The translations under genes and the position numbers were made by a program. The notes beneath the pieces were generated by a model. It saw nothing but the letters and a program-made list of their open reading frames with translations, was not told the origin of the DNA and ran no database searches. 64,000 nucleotides of DNA from Ahniella sp. (GTDB lineage: Bacteria > Pseudomonadota > Gammaproteobacteria > Xanthomonadales > Ahniellaceae). Below are positions 30,954-40,676 of the stretch, in pieces; position 1 is the stretch's first letter, and each line of letters starts with the position of its first letter. The DNA is taken from assembly GCA_016712105.1 (NCBI GenBank), contig JADJRU010000026.1, forward strand, positions 1-64,000, given 5' to 3'.

Positions 30954-31730
30954 TTATCCGCTGGCGCGCTCGGTGGCGCTGAGGGTAAGGACTTCAAAGC
31001 CATCATCGGTGACCGCGATGGTGTGTTCCCACTGTGCCGACAACGACTTGTCGCGTGTCACCACGGTCCAGCCATCCGGCAGCAAACGTGTGTCCTTCTT
31101 GCCGGCGTTGATCATCGGCTCGATCGTGAACGTCATGCCGGTCTTGAGCACGGTGCCCTCACCCGCATTGCCGTAATGCAAAACCTGCGGATCTTCGTGA
31201 TAGACCTGACCGATGCCGTGGCCACAATACTCGCGAACGACCGAGAACCGCTGCGCCTCGGCGAACTTCTGGATGGCACTGCCGATGTCGCCGAGCGTGG
31301 CGCCCGGACGCACCATGCGAATACCGCGCCACATCGCGTCATAGGTCGTGTCGACCAGACGACGTGCGAGCACGTTCGGTTCGCCGACGAGATACATGCG
31401 ACTGGTATCACCATGCCAGCCATCCTTGATGACTGTGACATCGATATTGATGATGTCGCCGTCCTTCAGGACTTTTCCGGCATTCGGGATGCCATGGCAG
31501 ATGACGTGATTAACCGACGTGCAGATGGTCTTCGGAAAGCCCCTGTAACCCAGGTTCGCCGGAATCGTCTTCTGCTCCTTGACGATGTAGTCATGGCAGA
31601 TCGAATCCAGATCTTCGGTGCTCACACCGGCTTTGACGTGCGGACCGATCATGTCCAGCACTTCCGAGGCGAGACGGCCCGCTTCGCGCATCTGCGCGAT
31701 CTGGGCGGGAGTCTTGATGACAATATTCAT
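30954..31730 (-). CDS. map: Type I methionine aminopeptidase
   Basis: I place the start at ATG 31730 (258 residues), beginning MNIVIKTPAQIAQMREAGR as in the family; in-frame ATGs at 31751 and 31799 add a non-conserved leader. The dimetal site is complete: Asp in INIDVTV, Asp in GDTSRMY, His in CGHGIGQVYHEDP, Glu in TFTIEPMI and Glu in QWEHTIAV. The enzyme removes initiator methionine from nascent proteins. It is upstream of and co-directional with glnD. Confidence 0.97.
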   Translation of the reverse strand: MNIVIKTPAQIAQMREAGRLASEVLDMIGPHVKAGVSTEDLDSICHDYIVKEQKTIPANLGYRGFPKTICTSVNHVICHGIPNAGKVLKDGDIINIDVTVIKDGWHGDTSRMYLVGEPNVLARRLVDTTYDAMWRGIRMVRPGATLGDIGSAIQKFAEAQRFSVVREYCGHGIGQVYHEDPQVLHYGNAGEGTVLKTGMTFTIEPMINAGKKDTRLLPDGWTVVTRDKSLSAQWEHTIAVTDDGFEVLTLSATERASG

Positions 31731-31879
31731 GGGGCGGCGGCGATCAAACATGGGTTCATTGTAGGCGATTTGGCCTGAGTGGCCATTGAATAAACACATT
31801 CCGGGCGAACAAGCAATTCGCCAATGGAATCATTGGGTTGCAAACCCCATATAGCGAACCGGAATGTATCCGGACGGTT

Positions 31880-33025
31880 TCAGACCGAGCGCAATCGCTC
31901 GGCAGCAGCCACCAGCGTCTGGTCGTTCTTCGCAAAACAGAAGCGGATCAGGCGTGATTCGGGCGGCGTCTTGTAGAACGCCGACACCGGAATCGCGGCA
32001 ACGCCCCGCTCGGCACAGAGCCATTCGCAGAACGCCAGATCACCGAGATCACTGATGCGCGAGTAGTCGACAATCTGGAAGTACGCACCCGCCACCGGCA
32101 AGAGGTCGAACCGGCTGCCAGCGAGCAGTTCGCGAAAGCGATCGCGCTTTTCCTGATAGAACGCCGGCAGCTCCAGGTAATGCTGCGGCATCTGTTCCAG
32201 TACATCCGCCAGCGCCCATTGCGCCGGGTTGAACGTGCAGAACGTCAGGTACTGGTGGACCTTGCGGAACTCGTTGCTCAGCGCCGGCGGCGCAATGCAG
32301 TAGCCGACTTTCCAGCCCGTGCAGTGATAGGTCTTGCCGAAACTCGAGATCACGAAACTGCGTTCGGCCAGTTCGGCGTGACGCAACACGCTTTGGTGAT
32401 CGACGCCATCAAACACGATGTGTTCGTAGACTTCGTCGGAAATGACGATCAGGTCGTGGCGCCGCGCAATTTCGGCGAGTGCATCCAGATCGGCCGATGA
32501 AAACACCGCGCCGCTGGGATTATGCGGGCTGTTGACGAGGATCGCCCGCGTGCGCGTGTTGCAGGCGTCATTGACCCGTTGCCAGTCGACGGAAAAATCC
32601 GGCAGCGTCAGTTCGATGTGCACGGCCTTGCCGCCGTTCAACTCGATCGCCGGCTCGTAACTGTCGTAACAGGGATCCAGCACGATCACTTCGTCGCCGT
32701 TGCGGACAATCGCCGCAATGGCTGCAAACAAGGCTTCGGTGGCGCCGCTGGTCACCGTCACTTCGGTGTCCATGTCGACTGCACGGCCATACAGCGCCGT
32801 GGTCTTCTTCGCGATCTGCTCGCGCAGCCGCGGCACACCGGTCATCGGCGCATACTGATTCTTGCCTTCGTGCATGTGGCGATTCAGCGCCACACGCAAA
32901 GCCTCCGGACCCTCGAAATCAGGAAACCCCTGGCCCAGATTGACGGCCTGGTGTTTCATCGCCAACTGGCTCATCACCGTGAAAATGGTGGTCCCGACAT
33001 TCGGCAACTTGCTGTCGATCTTCAT
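31880..33025 (-). CDS. PLP-dependent methionine-type aminotransferase (YbdL-like)
   Basis: The 381-residue fold-type I aminotransferase has VTSGATEALFAAIAAI, the ILVNSPHNPSGAVFS loop, VISDEVYEHIVFDG and the PLP lysine in SSFGKTYHCTGWKVGY. The start MKIDSKLPNVGTTIFTVMS is characteristic of the YbdL/methionine aminotransferase group, which transaminates methionine and aromatic amino acids in the methionine-salvage and keto acid pools. It lies 3 bp after alaS stops, so it is probably the second gene of an alaS operon. Confidence 0.9.
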   Translation of the reverse strand: MKIDSKLPNVGTTIFTVMSQLAMKHQAVNLGQGFPDFEGPEALRVALNRHMHEGKNQYAPMTGVPRLREQIAKKTTALYGRAVDMDTEVTVTSGATEALFAAIAAIVRNGDEVIVLDPCYDSYEPAIELNGGKAVHIELTLPDFSVDWQRVNDACNTRTRAILVNSPHNPSGAVFSSADLDALAEIARRHDLIVISDEVYEHIVFDGVDHQSVLRHAELAERSFVISSFGKTYHCTGWKVGYCIAPPALSNEFRKVHQYLTFCTFNPAQWALADVLEQMPQHYLELPAFYQEKRDRFRELLAGSRFDLLPVAGAYFQIVDYSRISDLGDLAFCEWLCAERGVAAIPVSAFYKTPPESRLIRFCFAKNDQTLVAAAERLRSV

Positions 33026-33028
33026 GGC

Positions 33029-35662
33029 TCAGCCCAGTTTGGATTGTGCGAATGCAGCGACACTGGCCAGCGCCGGCGCCACGGCCGGACCGTCTTCGCC
33101 ACCGCCCTGTGCCATGTCCGGACGACCACCACCCTTGCCGTTGATCTGTGCCGCCACATGGCTGATCAGTTCACCGGCCTTGAGTTTGCCGAGTGCTGCA
33201 CCACCGACGCCGGCAATCAACGAGACCTTGCCTTCGGCTCCGGTCGCCAGCACCACGGCACAGTCGCCGAGTTTGTTCTTCAACTGATCGACGGCGTCAC
33301 GCAAGGACTTCGCATCCAGCCCATCGAGGCGCGCCGAAATCAGTTTGATCGGCCCGATCATCGTGGGATTTTCGGCGAGTTCACCAATCGCGGCGCCGGC
33401 AGCCTTGGCTTTCAGCGACTCCAGCTCACGCTCGAGCTCCTTCTGACGCTCGAACACTTTCTTGAGTTTGACCGCAGCTTCGTCCGTCGAGCTGGTCAAC
33501 ATGTGCGCCAACTCGGCCAGACGATCTTCTTCCTGTTCGACCAGCGCTTCGGCGCCCGCACCCGTGAACGCCTCGATACGGCGCACGCCGGAAGCCACAC
33601 CACCTTCAGTGACGATCTTGAACAGGCCGATATCGCCGGTGCGCGCGACATGTGTGCCGCCGCACAGTTCAGTCGAGAAATCACCCATCTTCAGCACACG
33701 CACATGTTCGCCGTACTTTTCGCCGAACAGCGCCATGGCACCAAAATCGAGGGCTTCCTGCATGCCCATCTGGTGCACTTCGGCTTCGGCGTTCCGACGG
33801 ATCTCGGCATTCACGAGCCGTTCGATCTGACGCACTTCGTCGTCGGAGACCGGCTGGAAATGCGAGAAATCGAAGCGCAGACGATCGGGGGCCACCAGCG
33901 AGCCTTTCTGCTGGACGTGTTCACCCAACACCTTGCGTAATGCGGCGTGCATCAGGTGCGTGGCCGAGTGATTGAGGATCACGGCCTGACGACGCGCGGC
34001 GTCGATGCTGGCGTTCAAGGTATCGCCGACTTTCAGCGTGCGGCCGCTCCAGACGCCCACGTGGGCATGGAAAGTTCCGGCGAGTTTGGCCGTGTCGTCG
34101 ACACGGAAAGTACCGAGTGCGCCTTCCAGCGCGCCGGTATCACCGACCTGGCCGCCAGACTCCGCGTAAAACGGCGTGCGATCGAGCACGACGAGCGCAC
34201 TCTCACCGTCATTCAGCACGTCGATCATCTTGCCCGATCGGATCAGGCCAACCACCTTGCAGCCCTGCGCGTCAAGCGCGTCGTAACCGAGGAATTCGGT
34301 GGCCGGCAGGCCCTTCACGGTTTCGGCCGTGACCACGTGTGCAGCCTCGAACTGCGACGCAGCCCTGCCACGTTCGCGCTGGGCATTCATGGCTTGCTCG
34401 AAGCCTTCCATGTCGAGGCCCAGACCACGCTCGCGAGCGATGTCTGCGGTCAGGTCGACCGGGAAACCATACGTGTCGTACAAGCGGAATGCGTCCACAC
34501 CGGCGATCTGCTGGCCGCCTTGGGCCGCAACCGTCTCGAACACTTTCATGCCCTTGTCGAGCGTTTCCGAGAAGCGCTCTTCTTCCTGCTTCAGCGCCTG
34601 TTCGACCAGACCGCGCTTCTGGCGCAGTTCCGGATAGGCATCCGCCATGACCTCGGCGAGCGTGCGCACGAGTTTGTGGAAGAACAAACCCTTGCAACCG
34701 AGTTTGTGGCCGTGGCGCAAGGCACGACGGATGATTCGACGAAGCACGTAACCACGACCTTCATTCGACGGCAGCACGCCGTCGACGACGAGGAACGAGC
34801 ACGCACGGATGTGATCGGCGATGACGTTCAGCGACGGATTCGCGAGGTCTTCGCAACCGGTCGCCGCCGAGGCGGCCTTCACCAGTGCCAGCATGGAATC
34901 GATCTGGTAGTTCGAATGCACGTGCTGCAGCACGGCGGTGAGTCGCTCGAGGCCCATGCCGGTATCCACACAGGGCTTCGGCAACGGCGTCAGTGTGCCG
35001 TCGGCTGATCGGTCGAACTGCATGAAGACGAGGTTCCAGATTTCGATGTAGCGGTCACCATCCTGGTCGGGTGAGCCCGGCGGGCCGCCAAACACGTCGG
35101 CACCATGGTCATAAAAGATTTCCGAACACGGGCCACATGGGCCGGTGTCGGCCATCTGCCAGAAGTTGTCGGACGCAAACGGTGCGCCCTTGTTGTCGCC
35201 GATCCGCACGATGCGATCTTCCGGCACACCCACTTCCTTGGCCCAGATGTCGAAGGCTTCGTCATCGGTGTGATAGACCGTGACCCACAACTTGTCCTTC
35301 GGCAAACCATAGACGCCGGTCAGCAGCTCCCACGCGTATTGGATCGCGTCATGCTTGAAGTAGTCGCCGAAGCTGAAGTTGCCGAGCATTTCGAAGAAGG
35401 TGTGATGACGCGCGGTGTAGCCGACGTTTTCCAGATCGTTGTGTTTGCCGCCGGCGCGGACGCTGCACTGCGCCGTGGCGGCGCGCGTATAGGAGCGGCG
35501 CTCGGCGCCCAGGAACATGTCCTTGAACTGCACCATCCCTGAGTTCGTGAACATCAGCGTCGGGTCGTTGCCGGGCACCAGCGGGCTGGATGGGGCTACT
35601 TCGTGGCCCTTGCTGGCAAAGAACTTGAGGAAGGCGCTGCGGATCTCGGCGCTGGTTTTCAT
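33029..35662 (-). CDS. alaS: Alanyl-tRNA synthetase
   Basis: An 877-residue protein with the complete AlaS order. The N-terminal class II catalytic core begins EIRSAFLKFFASKGHEVAPS. The editing domain has the metal-binding HSATHLMHAALRKVLGEH and the CGGTHVARTGDIG motif. The C-terminal DHHA1 domain ends in a glycine-rich GGGRPDMAQGGG tail. It charges tRNA-Ala and clears mischarged Ser/Gly. The frame is intact, which shows the sequence is not uniformly poor. Confidence 0.98.
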   Translation of the reverse strand: MKTSAEIRSAFLKFFASKGHEVAPSSPLVPGNDPTLMFTNSGMVQFKDMFLGAERRSYTRAATAQCSVRAGGKHNDLENVGYTARHHTFFEMLGNFSFGDYFKHDAIQYAWELLTGVYGLPKDKLWVTVYHTDDEAFDIWAKEVGVPEDRIVRIGDNKGAPFASDNFWQMADTGPCGPCSEIFYDHGADVFGGPPGSPDQDGDRYIEIWNLVFMQFDRSADGTLTPLPKPCVDTGMGLERLTAVLQHVHSNYQIDSMLALVKAASAATGCEDLANPSLNVIADHIRACSFLVVDGVLPSNEGRGYVLRRIIRRALRHGHKLGCKGLFFHKLVRTLAEVMADAYPELRQKRGLVEQALKQEEERFSETLDKGMKVFETVAAQGGQQIAGVDAFRLYDTYGFPVDLTADIARERGLGLDMEGFEQAMNAQRERGRAASQFEAAHVVTAETVKGLPATEFLGYDALDAQGCKVVGLIRSGKMIDVLNDGESALVVLDRTPFYAESGGQVGDTGALEGALGTFRVDDTAKLAGTFHAHVGVWSGRTLKVGDTLNASIDAARRQAVILNHSATHLMHAALRKVLGEHVQQKGSLVAPDRLRFDFSHFQPVSDDEVRQIERLVNAEIRRNAEAEVHQMGMQEALDFGAMALFGEKYGEHVRVLKMGDFSTELCGGTHVARTGDIGLFKIVTEGGVASGVRRIEAFTGAGAEALVEQEEDRLAELAHMLTSSTDEAAVKLKKVFERQKELERELESLKAKAAGAAIGELAENPTMIGPIKLISARLDGLDAKSLRDAVDQLKNKLGDCAVVLATGAEGKVSLIAGVGGAALGKLKAGELISHVAAQINGKGGGRPDMAQGGGEDGPAVAPALASVAAFAQSKLG

Positions 35663-35739
35663 CGTGGGGTACCCGATCTGGCTTGAAGTTGACCCTTGAT
35701 GATAGCGAATTCGCCGCGTGAATCAGGCAAGATTCACGG

Positions 35740-36546
35740 ATGAATCTTTATCCACAACGAATTGTCTGCCTGACCGAAGAGCCCACCGAAGTGCTGTACG
35801 CCCTGGGTGAACAGGACCGGATCGTCGGCATTTCAGGCTTCACCGTGCGTCCAGCCCGGGCGCGCAAGGAAAAACCGAAGGTGTCGGCATTCCTGAGTGC
35901 GCGCATCGAGCGCATCCTGGAACTCAAGCCGGACCTGGCCATCGGCTTTTCCGACATCCAGGCGGACATTGCCCAAGCCTTGATCAAAGCCGGCGTCGAG
36001 GTCTGGATCAGCAATCATCGATCGATCGACGGCATTCGCGGCTACATCCTCCGACTGGGCGCCATGGTTGGCGCCTTGCCGCGGGCAGAGCGTTACCTGG
36101 GCGAACTGGACCGGCAATTGGACCAAATCCGCGAGGCCGCCAGCCGCTTGCCCTGCCGGCCCCGGGTCTATTTCGAAGAATGGGACGAACCGCGCTTCAG
36201 TGCCATCCAGTGGGTGTCCGAACTGATCTCGGTCGCCGGCGGCGACGACATCTTCCCGGAACGCGCCCGGGCGTCGCTGGGCAAGGACCGCATCCTGCCG
36301 GACGACGTCGACACCCTCGCCCGCGACCCGCAACTGATCCTCGGGTCCTGGTGCGGCAAACGCTTCCGGCCAGACCTGGTCGCAGCCCGGCCGGGCTGGC
36401 AAGACGTCACGGCCGTGCGCCTCGGCCAGATCTTCGAGGTCAAGTCGCCGATCATCCTTCAGCCGGGTCCGGCTGCACTGAGTGACGGACTGGCTGCCAT
36501 GCACGCGTTGATCAGCGAGTGCAGCAGGCGACTAATAGGTCAATAA
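35740..36546 (+). CDS. BtuF/FepB-like periplasmic-binding-protein fold without a signal peptide
   Basis: A 268-residue protein of the cobalamin/iron-siderophore substrate-binding family: RIVCLTEEPTEVLYALG at the start, RIERILELKPDLAIGFSDIQ, and RPRVYFEEWDEP before the second lobe. It begins directly at the first beta strand with no leader, so it may be cytoplasmic or the true start may lie elsewhere; no upstream signal sequence is apparent before 35740. Some family members without leaders act as cytoplasmic cobalamin-binding proteins. No transporter genes are adjacent. Family confident; location and ligand uncertain. Confidence 0.82.
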   Translation: MNLYPQRIVCLTEEPTEVLYALGEQDRIVGISGFTVRPARARKEKPKVSAFLSARIERILELKPDLAIGFSDIQADIAQALIKAGVEVWISNHRSIDGIRGYILRLGAMVGALPRAERYLGELDRQLDQIREAASRLPCRPRVYFEEWDEPRFSAIQWVSELISVAGGDDIFPERARASLGKDRILPDDVDTLARDPQLILGSWCGKRFRPDLVAARPGWQDVTAVRLGQIFEVKSPIILQPGPAALSDGLAAMHALISECSRRLIGQ

Positions 36547-36595
36547 TTCAATGACTTGCGATTCTTTTCTGAATCCGAGCGTCGCGTGAACGAAT

Positions 36596-36781
36596 CCTTC
36601 TCCCGGGCACCGGGAGAAGGTGGTCCGCAGGACCGATGAGGCAAGATTGGCGACGAAACCGGTTCGTCGCCGGGTTCCCCTCATCTGCCTTCGGCATCTT
36701 CTCCCGCAAGCGGGAGAAGAACATATTGCCAATAGACAGTTTTCTCGGCCTTCGGGCATCTTCTCCCGCAAGCGGGAGAAG
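36596..36781. repeat. Dispersed hairpin repeat element, copies at second locus
   Basis: Three hairpins occur here: CCTTCTCCCG-GGCAC-CGGGAGAAGG (36596-36620), and two copies of CTTCTCCCGC-AA-GCGGGAGAAG (36698-36719 and 36760-36781). A perfect inner inverted repeat GGCGACGAA-ACCGG-TTCGTCGCC (36649-36671) lies between. The order (hairpin, GATGAGG, body, CCTCATCTGCC, hairpin) matches the elements at 11.7 and 48.6 kb, with an extra hairpin appended. The flanking gene-free sequence 36782-37006 shows no other recognisable feature. Confidence 0.8.
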
Positions 36782-37006
36782 AGAACAATGTTAAATCCCC
36801 GTTAATCATTTCGTTCAGTTTTTCCCTTTCAGAACAAGGGTTTGACGGAACAATCTCACCAAGGTTATTGTCGGCGCCCCAAAGCTGTCATGACGAGATT
36901 TTGAACCCATGCGGAAATTGACTGTGCCCTCGCCTGGAAGTACCCCACTGCTGGTGTCCAGCAGCGCCGGTTTGTTCTCGTCCAGGTCCTGCTGAGGCCG
37001 CTCCGC

Positions 37007-38479
37007 ATGTTCTTCATCAGCGACGACGAACAACGCCGACACCGCCAGCGCCGCCAGTCCTTGCGCCGACACGCGCAGCGACGACACCGCCACTTCTACA
37101 ACGCGTGGCCGGATTGGAGCTTCATCCAGAATTTCCGCAGTGCGCCGCTGCAGTGGCGCCATGAGCGCGGCATCATTTCCATTGTCACCGGCCTGCTGGC
37201 CCTTCTGGCGCTGGTAGTGTTGCCCAGTTGGGCCAACGTGTTCGGCAAGGCGGAATTGCCGCTTGGCCCCAGCATCACGCTGCCGCTGCCGGCCAAAGTG
37301 GTCGACGACCGTCCAACGTGGCAAGACGACCGCCTGGCCTTGATCAATGGCAACTACACCCGACTGGACGAATCGAACCTGTGGACGACCGTGACGGTCG
37401 AGCAGGGCCAGACACTGGGCACCATCTTTGCCGACATTGGCATCAACGCGAAGGAACTGGCGTCCCTGCTGGAGCAAATGCAGGACGCGCGCGCACTGAC
37501 CACACTGAAGCCCGGTGAAAGACTGGGTGTAAAACGCATGACCGATGGTCGCCTCGCCGCGATCCAGTACGACGCCGACAGCAGCACCCGCAAAGTCGTT
37601 GAATGGCACGGCGAGCGGATCAAGGAATCAACGATCGAACGCCCGATCGAACGCCGCACCCATATCGCTTCGGGCGAGATCAACAGTTCCCTGTTCGCCG
37701 CAGCCGAAGACGCCGGCCTCAGTGATGACATGGTGGTCGAACTGGCGAAAGTGTTCGGCTACGACATCGACATGGCGCAAGATCTGCGCAAGGGCGACAA
37801 GTTCTTCGTCGTCTATGAGGCGAGTTATCGCGACGGCGAACCCACTGCCGGCGGTCGCATCCTCGCCGCGACGTTCTTCAACCGCGCCAAACGTTTCGAA
37901 GCCGTGGGTTATCAGCGCCCCGGCGGTGAGTTTGAATACTACGACCAGAGTGGCCGACCGCTGCGCAAGGCGTTCATCCGCACGCCGGTCGAGTTCTCCC
38001 GCATCAGTTCGCGTTTCACCTCGGCGCGCAAACATCCGGTACTCGGCACCGTTCGCGCCCATCGGGGTGTCGACTATGCAGCGCCCACCGGTACGCCGAT
38101 CATGGCCGCCTCGAATGGCCGCGTGATCTCGTCCGGCTGGCAAGGCGGCTACGGCCGCACCGTGGTCATCGATCACGGACAGGGATACACCACCCTGTAC
38201 GGCCACATGTCCCGAATCGCCGCGACCAAAGGCGCGCGTGTGCGCCAGGGCGAAATCATCGGCTATGTCGGCATGACCGGCCTCGCTTCCGGCCCCCATC
38301 TTCATTACGAGTTCCGTGTGAACGGAGCGCATCGTGATCCGCTCAAGGTCACGATGCCGCCACCGGAGCGCCTGCCGCTGTCGATCATGGCCCAGTTCAG
38401 CAAGGCGGTTAAGCCACCGTTGCAGCTGCTGGCAAGACTGGAAGGGGATTTCCCGACCACGGTCACGGCCAAACGCTGA
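37007..38479 (+). CDS. Membrane-anchored M23 family metallopeptidase (MepM-like)
   Basis: A 490-residue protein with a basic cytoplasmic N-terminus, one membrane anchor (GIISIVTGLLALLALVVLP), a helical/OapA-like middle region and a C-terminal LytM domain. Zinc and catalytic residues are present: HRGVDYAAPTGTPI, TLYGHMSRI and GPHLHYEFRVNG. Such enzymes cleave D,D-crosslinks in peptidoglycan to allow wall growth. The stop overlaps the anmK start by one base, linking wall cleavage with recycling of its fragments. Confidence 0.94.
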   Translation: MFFISDDEQRRHRQRRQSLRRHAQRRHRHFYNAWPDWSFIQNFRSAPLQWRHERGIISIVTGLLALLALVVLPSWANVFGKAELPLGPSITLPLPAKVVDDRPTWQDDRLALINGNYTRLDESNLWTTVTVEQGQTLGTIFADIGINAKELASLLEQMQDARALTTLKPGERLGVKRMTDGRLAAIQYDADSSTRKVVEWHGERIKESTIERPIERRTHIASGEINSSLFAAAEDAGLSDDMVVELAKVFGYDIDMAQDLRKGDKFFVVYEASYRDGEPTAGGRILAATFFNRAKRFEAVGYQRPGGEFEYYDQSGRPLRKAFIRTPVEFSRISSRFTSARKHPVLGTVRAHRGVDYAAPTGTPIMAASNGRVISSGWQGGYGRTVVIDHGQGYTTLYGHMSRIAATKGARVRQGEIIGYVGMTGLASGPHLHYEFRVNGAHRDPLKVTMPPPERLPLSIMAQFSKAVKPPLQLLARLEGDFPTTVTAKR

Positions 38480-39579
38480 TGCTGGCACTGGGGCTGATAT
38501 CGGGAACCAGTGCCGACGCCATCGATGTCGCCCTGATCGAAACCGACGGCCGACCGCGGCTGTTGGCCACACATGCCGAGCCCTACACCGCGGAACTGCG
38601 TGACAGCATTCTGGCACTCGGCCAAAGCGGCACGGTATCGCTGCAAGCGCTGGGTGAACTCGACGTGGCCATTGCGCGAGCATTTGCGCATGCCGCACTG
38701 AACCTGCTCGACATCAACCAGCGATCCGCCGACACCATTGCTGTGCTGGGCTCACATGGACAAACCGTGTGGCATTCGCCGGATTCCGAGTTGCCGTTCA
38801 CGCTGCAACTGGGTGACCCGAATGTCATCGCCGAGTTGACCGGCATCACGACCGTCGCCGACTTCCGCCGCCGCGACATCGCTGCCGGCGGTCAAGGCGC
38901 CCCATTGGTGCCGGCCTTCCACCAGGCACTGTTTCAGTCCGCCTATGAGGATCGTGCGATTCTCAATCTTGGCGGCATTGCGAACCTGACGCTCCTGTCA
39001 GCCGAAGGCAGCATCCGCGGCTTTGATACGGGCCCCGCAAACGCCCTGCTGGATGCCTGGTGTTCACGGAATTGGGGTTTGCCCTGCGACACGAATGGCG
39101 CCTTCGCTGCATCCGGACGTGTGGTGCAAGGTTTGCTCGACGAATTGATGGCAGACCCCTACTTCGCCCGTCCCGCGCCGAAAAGTACCGGTCGCGAATA
39201 CTTTCATCTGGGCTGGCTCGAAGCCCGACTCGGCAGTCGCCCCAGCCTCTCGGCCACCGATCTGCAGGCGACCCTGCTGCAATTGACAGCCCGCTCGATT
39301 GCCGAAGCATTAAAACGCGAAGCACCGAACACACTGCGCGTATTCGCCTGCGGTGGCGGCGTTCAAAACCCCGTCCTGATGAAAGCCATCGCCGAGGCGA
39401 TTGCGCCCATGGAACTTGCCACAGTCGAAGCACTCGGCGTCAACGCCGACTTCCTCGAAGCGATGGCCTTCGCATGGATGGCCTCCGAAACCCTGCAAGG
39501 CCGGGCCAGCAACCTGCCCGAAGTCACCGGTGCGCGAGGCCGGCGTGTGCTCGGCGTGATTGCGCGCGGGCTCGTTTAG
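38479..39579 (+). CDS. anmK: Anhydro-N-acetylmuramic acid kinase
   Basis: The 366-residue product has the AnmK signatures LISGTSADAIDVALIE at the N-terminus, VLGSHGQTVWHSP, ILNLGGIANLTLL and RGFDTGPANALLDAW. It phosphorylates and opens 1,6-anhydro-MurNAc released from the cell wall, feeding the MurNAc-6-P recycling branch. Overlap of the start with the M23 peptidase stop (TGATG-type coupling) supports a peptidoglycan turnover operon. Confidence 0.96.
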   Translation: MLALGLISGTSADAIDVALIETDGRPRLLATHAEPYTAELRDSILALGQSGTVSLQALGELDVAIARAFAHAALNLLDINQRSADTIAVLGSHGQTVWHSPDSELPFTLQLGDPNVIAELTGITTVADFRRRDIAAGGQGAPLVPAFHQALFQSAYEDRAILNLGGIANLTLLSAEGSIRGFDTGPANALLDAWCSRNWGLPCDTNGAFAASGRVVQGLLDELMADPYFARPAPKSTGREYFHLGWLEARLGSRPSLSATDLQATLLQLTARSIAEALKREAPNTLRVFACGGGVQNPVLMKAIAEAIAPMELATVEALGVNADFLEAMAFAWMASETLQGRASNLPEVTGARGRRVLGVIARGLV

Positions 39580-39683
39580 GCTGGGCTGAGCGCAGCTACT
39601 TGCCCCAAGCCCCAAAGCAAGCTGGGCTTCCTTCGTCGGCCCAGCCTTCTACAATACTCGCCTTGCCTCTCAAGGACCGACCC

Positions 39684-40676
39684 ATGGCCTTTCCAAACAC
39701 CCGCCTGCGGCGCATGCGCCGCGACGATTTTTCCCGCCGGCTGATGCGTGAGAACGTACTCACCGCCAATGACCTGATCTGGCCGACGTTTGTCTGCGAG
39801 GGTCGTGGGGTGCGCGAGCCGGTGGGCTCGATGCCGGGTGTGAATCGTCTGTCGCTGGATGAATTGCTGAAGGATGCCGAACGCGCCGCGCGCTTCAAGG
39901 TGCCGGCCATCGCACTGTTCCCGGTGACACCGCTCGAAGCAAAGTCACTCGACGCGGCCGAAGCGTGGAATCCGGCCGGTCTGGCGCAACGGGCGGTCCG
40001 CGAGCTCAAGAAACACTTCCCGGAAGTCGGCGTGATCACCGATGTGGCACTGGATCCGTTCACCACCCACGGTCAGGACGGTCTGATCAATGACCAAGGG
40101 TATGTCGTGAATGACGAAACCACCTCTGCACTGGTGAAGCAGGCTCTGTCGCATGCCGAAGCGGGTGCCGACGTGGTGGCCCCCAGCGACATGATGGACG
40201 GGCGCATCGGCGCCATTCGTGAGGCGCTCGAAGCACACCACTTCGTGAACACGCGCATCCTTTCGTATGCCGCAAAGTATGCGTCGAGTTTTTATGGGCC
40301 GTTTCGTGATGCGGTCGGCTCGGCCGGCAATCTCGGCAAAGGCAACAAATACACGTACCAGATGGATCCGGCGAACAGCAACGAAGCGCTGCACGAGATC
40401 GCGCTGGATCTCGAAGAAGGCGCCGACATGGTCATGATCAAGCCGGGTATGCCGTATCTCGACATCGTTCGTCGGGTGAAGGACGAATTCCAGGTCCCCA
40501 CGTTCGTGTATCAGGTGAGTGGCGAATACGCGATGCTCAAGGCAGCATCACAGAACGGCTGGCTCGATGAGCGCGCCGTGGTGCTGGAATCGCTGCTGGC
40601 GATGAAGCGCGCCGGTGCCGACGGCATCCTCAGTTATTACGCACTCGACGCGGCGGAGTGGCTGCAATCGGCTTGA
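39684..40676 (+). CDS. hemB: Porphobilinogen synthase (delta-aminolevulinate dehydratase)
   Basis: Start at ATG 39684, preceded by AAGGA 7 bases upstream, giving 330 residues; the longer in-frame opening from ~39060 overlaps anmK and is not genic. The two Schiff-base lysines are in SYAAKYASSFYGPF and MVMIKPGMPYLD. The metal site reads DVALDPFTTHGQDGLI, with Asp where zinc-dependent enzymes have Cys, as in the magnesium-responsive Pseudomonas-type enzymes. It condenses two 5-aminolevulinate to porphobilinogen. The 3' end overlaps the hrpB start. Confidence 0.97.
   Translation: MAFPNTRLRRMRRDDFSRRLMRENVLTANDLIWPTFVCEGRGVREPVGSMPGVNRLSLDELLKDAERAARFKVPAIALFPVTPLEAKSLDAAEAWNPAGLAQRAVRELKKHFPEVGVITDVALDPFTTHGQDGLINDQGYVVNDETTSALVKQALSHAEAGADVVAPSDMMDGRIGAIREALEAHHFVNTRILSYAAKYASSFYGPFRDAVGSAGNLGKGNKYTYQMDPANSNEALHEIALDLEEGADMVMIKPGMPYLDIVRRVKDEFQVPTFVYQVSGEYAMLKAASQNGWLDERAVVLESLLAMKRAGADGILSYYALDAAEWLQSA

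Noticed and set aside
31731..31879. tRNA gene between map and the aminotransferase
   Set aside because: I looked for acceptor-arm complementarity and a TTCGA-type T loop and found none; the stretch is only a short intergenic gap.
39060..39683. N-terminal extension of hemB by ~200 residues
   Set aside because: It overlaps anmK in another frame and is low-complexity; a good AAGGA site precedes the ATG at 39684, which gives the standard HemB length.
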